Origin: an uncultured Clostridia bacterium
GTDB taxonomy: Bacteria > Bacillota > Clostridia > Christensenellales > Borkfalkiaceae
NCBI GenBank assembly: GCA_930989535.1
Contig: CAKNLK010000009.1
Coordinates: 19,860-83,859 of the forward strand
Length of the DNA: 64,000 nt
Direction of reading: 5' to 3'
Part shown: positions 62,003 to 64,000 of the stretch, one piece after another
How positions within the stretch are numbered: position 1 is the stretch's first letter
Layout: every line of letters starts with the position of its first letter
Made by a program: the position numbers and the translations under genes
The notes under the pieces: generated by a model
Told to the model about the DNA's origin: nothing
Databases searched by the model: none
What the model saw: only the letters and a program-made list of their open reading frames with translations

Positions 62003-63709
62003 ATGGATTACCTGTCTGTATACCAATCCTGGTGCAAAAATCCGGCTTTGAACGAAGAGGGGAAGGCGGAGCTCGCGTCGATTGCGGGCGATTCGAAGGA
62101 GATTGAATACCGCTTCGGCGCGGAACTCGAGTTCGGCACCGCGGGCATGCGCGGCATCATCGGCTACGGCACGAACATGATGAACGTATACACCGTCCGC
62201 CGCGCCACGCAGGGGCTTGCGGAATACGTCAAGTCGCTGGGTGCCGCCGCCATGAAGCGGGGCGTGGTCATCTCCTACGATACCCGCCGCAAATCGGAGG
62301 AGTTCGCGCGCGCTTCGGCGGGCGTTCTCGCCGCGAACGGCATAGCCGTCTATGTCTTTGACGACGTGCACCCCGTCCCCATGCTCTCCTATGCGGTGCG
62401 CAAATTGGGCACCGTGGCGGGCATCATGATAACCGCCAGCCACAACCCCAAGGAATACAACGGCTACAAGGTCTACGGCGAGGACGGCGCGCAGATGTCG
62501 CCCGAGGCGACCGACGTCGTCGTCAGTTATATCGAAAAAATTACCGACTATTTCTCCGTCAGGGAGGCGCAAAACGGTCTCATCAAGTCCGTTCCCAAGT
62601 CGGTGGACAAGAGCTATTATAAGAAAATTTCCAAGCTCACCCTCTCGAAAGAGGCGGTCAAAAAGGTGGGCAGGAATCTCAAACTCGTCTACACCCCCGT
62701 GCACGGCAGCGGCTACGTTCCCGTCACGACCATTCTGAAAAAGCTGAAAATCAACGTCACCGTCGTGCCCGAGCAGGTCAAAAAGGACACGGAGTTTTCC
62801 ACCGTCGAGGTGCCCAACCCCGAGTTCAAGGAAACGCTGTCGATGGGCATCGCGCTCGCGCAGAAAATCAACGCAGACGTCGTGTTCGGCACCGACCCCG
62901 ATTCCGACCGCCTCGGCGTCGCAATCAAAAACGACAAGGGCGAGTTTGTCGCGCTGTCGGGCAACCAGGTCGGAATACTGCTGTTGGACTATATTCTCAC
63001 CCGCCTCAAGGAGGACGCAAAACTTCCCGCGAACGGCGTGGTGGTCAAGAGTTTCGTCACCACCGGCATGGCGAAGGCGATTTGCGACGATTTCGGCGTC
63101 GAGCTCGTCGACGTGCCCGTCGGGTTCAAGTTTATCGGTGAAAAAATCAAGGAGTACGAGGCGAGCGGGGCAAAGACCTTCCTGTTCGGGTTTGAAGAGA
63201 GTTGCGGCTATCTGCGCGGCACCGAGGGCAGCCGCGATAAGGATGCGGTCGTGGCGAGCATGCTCTGCGCCGAAATGGTCTGCTATTATACCTACAAACA
63301 GCAGAGCGTATACGCTCGGCTGATGGACTTGTATGCCAAGTACCAGTTCACGCTCGACCGCAACATCAGCATCAAGTTCGGCGGTCTGAACGCGATGAAG
63401 GAGATGAATGCCCTCGTCGATTCGCTCAAAACCAAAAAGGCGGAAAAGTTCGATATCTATAATGTTGTAGCCGTGCGCGACTATTCCGCTTCCGTGCGCC
63501 GCCTTTCCGACGGCTCCGAGGAAACGATGGATATCCCGCAGACGAACGCCGTGTATTACGAATTGGAGAACGGCAGCTTCATCTGCGTCCGTCCCAGCGG
63601 CACCGAGCCGAAGCTGAAAATTTATTATTCCGTCCGCGCCAAGGACGAGGATGCCGCCGAAAAGGCGTTCGAGCGGATGAAAACGGCTTTCGAGGCGTTC
63701 ATGAAGTAA
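62003..63709 (+). CDS. Phosphoglucomutase/phosphomannomutase
   Basis: 568 residues, alpha-D-phosphohexomutase family. LEFGTAGMRG opens domain 1, MITASHNPKEYNGYK contains the phosphoserine, GTDPDSDRLG binds Mg, GFEESCGYL binds sugar, and RPSGTEPKLK binds phosphate. It interconverts glucose-1- and glucose-6-phosphate and so completes galactose use started by the gal operon. CGGAGGT precedes the ATG. Confidence 0.95.
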   Translation: MDYLSVYQSWCKNPALNEEGKAELASIAGDSKEIEYRFGAELEFGTAGMRGIIGYGTNMMNVYTVRRATQGLAEYVKSLGAAAMKRGVVISYDTRRKSEEFARASAGVLAANGIAVYVFDDVHPVPMLSYAVRKLGTVAGIMITASHNPKEYNGYKVYGEDGAQMSPEATDVVVSYIEKITDYFSVREAQNGLIKSVPKSVDKSYYKKISKLTLSKEAVKKVGRNLKLVYTPVHGSGYVPVTTILKKLKINVTVVPEQVKKDTEFSTVEVPNPEFKETLSMGIALAQKINADVVFGTDPDSDRLGVAIKNDKGEFVALSGNQVGILLLDYILTRLKEDAKLPANGVVVKSFVTTGMAKAICDDFGVELVDVPVGFKFIGEKIKEYEASGAKTFLFGFEESCGYLRGTEGSRDKDAVVASMLCAEMVCYYTYKQQSVYARLMDLYAKYQFTLDRNISIKFGGLNAMKEMNALVDSLKTKKAEKFDIYNVVAVRDYSASVRRLSDGSEETMDIPQTNAVYYELENGSFICVRPSGTEPKLKIYYSVRAKDEDAAEKAFERMKTAFEAFMK

Positions 63710-63737
63710 AAAATATCGGGGCAAAAACCGAAGTTCG

Positions 63738-63774
63738 GCGCCCGCGGCATTTGCCGCGGGCGCGTCTGTTTTTC
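63738..63774 (+). terminator. Terminator after the phosphohexomutase gene
   Basis: GCGCCCGCGGCA pairs perfectly with TGCCGCGGGCGC around TT, followed by GTCTGTTTTTC. Confidence 0.85.
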
Positions 63775-63843
63775 GTCCGTCCGCGCTATGCAAATTATTT
63801 TGTCGGATAGTAAAAAATTTTCGGCAAAACTTTTAATTTTTGC

Positions 63844-63872
63844 TTGACATATAGGGGGATTCGTGGTATCAT
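63844..63872 (+). promoter_or_regulatory. Probable rRNA operon promoter
   Basis: Perfect TTGACA (63844-63849), 17-base spacer, TATCAT (63867-63872). Confidence 0.75.
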
Positions 63873-63879
63873 AGTTAAG

Positions 63880-64000
63880 CTGTCGGTTGAGGCAGCAAAC
63901 CTTTCTGTCGAAAGGATACGGAAGATTGACAACTGCATAGTTTAAAAGAAAGAATGTACGAAGAAGGCAAGAAAGTAAAGAAGAGCTAAATTGGTTAATA
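63880..64000 (+). other. Leader of a probable 16S rRNA gene that lies beyond the window
   Basis: The sequence after the promoter (GACAACTGCATAG, then AAGAAAGAATG and purine-rich stretches) looks like the leader that precedes 16S rRNA in Clostridia. No part of the mature rRNA is visible, so this is inference. Confidence 0.55.

Noticed and set aside
61967..63793. 608-codon minus-strand frame opposite the phosphohexomutase
   Set aside because: Antisense shadow: the plus-strand gene has all family motifs, and the minus frame has a His/Arg/Val-rich composition with no motif.

Overview
The window looks like the chromosome of a spore-forming Clostridia-type Firmicute. The evidence is a spoIIAA-spoIIAB-sigF operon, an HrcA-type (CIRCE-like) operator before hsp20, an RqcH homologue, a class II GalT and classical TTGACA/TATAAT promoters. 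The backbone is GC-rich. An uncultured Christensenellales-like lineage is my guess for placement, not something the sequence proves. The window stops just before a probable 16S rRNA gene: a strong promoter and leader fill the last 160 bases.

Backbone, 1-31.5 kb: an iron-sulfur-flavoprotein-like reductase; hsp20; a heterodimeric ABC exporter whose second subunit is broken twice, behind an attenuator-like leader; an aldo/keto reductase; a CMP-kinase-like protein with a TtcA-like thiolase-type ATPase; a SpoU methyltransferase with a lipoprotein; an MFS transporter; an envelope group (flippase-like protein, PlsC-like acyltransferase, GT8 glycosyltransferase); an ArsR/nitroreductase pair; rqcH; a small protein coupled to dinB; a divergent AraC regulator and the Leloir operon galT-galK-galE; a flavin reductase; a ZIP transporter with a Crp/Fnr regulator; and a thioredoxin-rhodanese-CoA disulfide reductase cluster behind a Crp/Fnr-type palindrome. 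It ends in a subtilase gene cut short at 31,550.

Accessory region, 31.5-57.4 kb: three parts. (a) 31.5-37.4 kb is an AT-rich mobile-element remnant: an integrase lacking its catalytic tyrosine, DUF7222, DUF2958, tiny ORFs, a 90-bp palindrome, a frameshifted BspA-like leucine-rich protein with a nine-G tract, and an IS30 fragment. (b) 37.5-53.1 kb is an intact glycan-uptake locus: AraC regulator, ROK kinase, 6-phospho-beta-glucosidase, two ABC permeases, two lipoproteins, a GH106-like enzyme, a dehydrogenase-carboxymuconolactone-decarboxylase fusion and a GH43 enzyme. (c) 53.1-57.4 kb is a second AT-rich remnant: orphan antitoxin, XRE repressor with paired operators, DUF6291, P4-type primase-helicase and 11-bp-spaced iterons that look like a replication origin. 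Parts (a) and (c) carry inverted copies of one ~75-bp sequence, so they may derive from the same element family.

Backbone, 57.4-64 kb: five tRNA genes on the minus strand (Met, Asp, Phe, Thr, Tyr in transcription order), the spoIIA operon with a sigma-H-like promoter, a two-gene membrane-protein operon behind a ~105-nt multibranched RNA that I cannot assign to a known class, a phosphohexomutase that would complete galactose use, and the rRNA promoter.

The best candidates for undescribed biology are the structured RNA at 59,991-60,095, the exporter leader at 5,167-5,335, and the paired operators, start-stop sites and iterons of the P4-like element.
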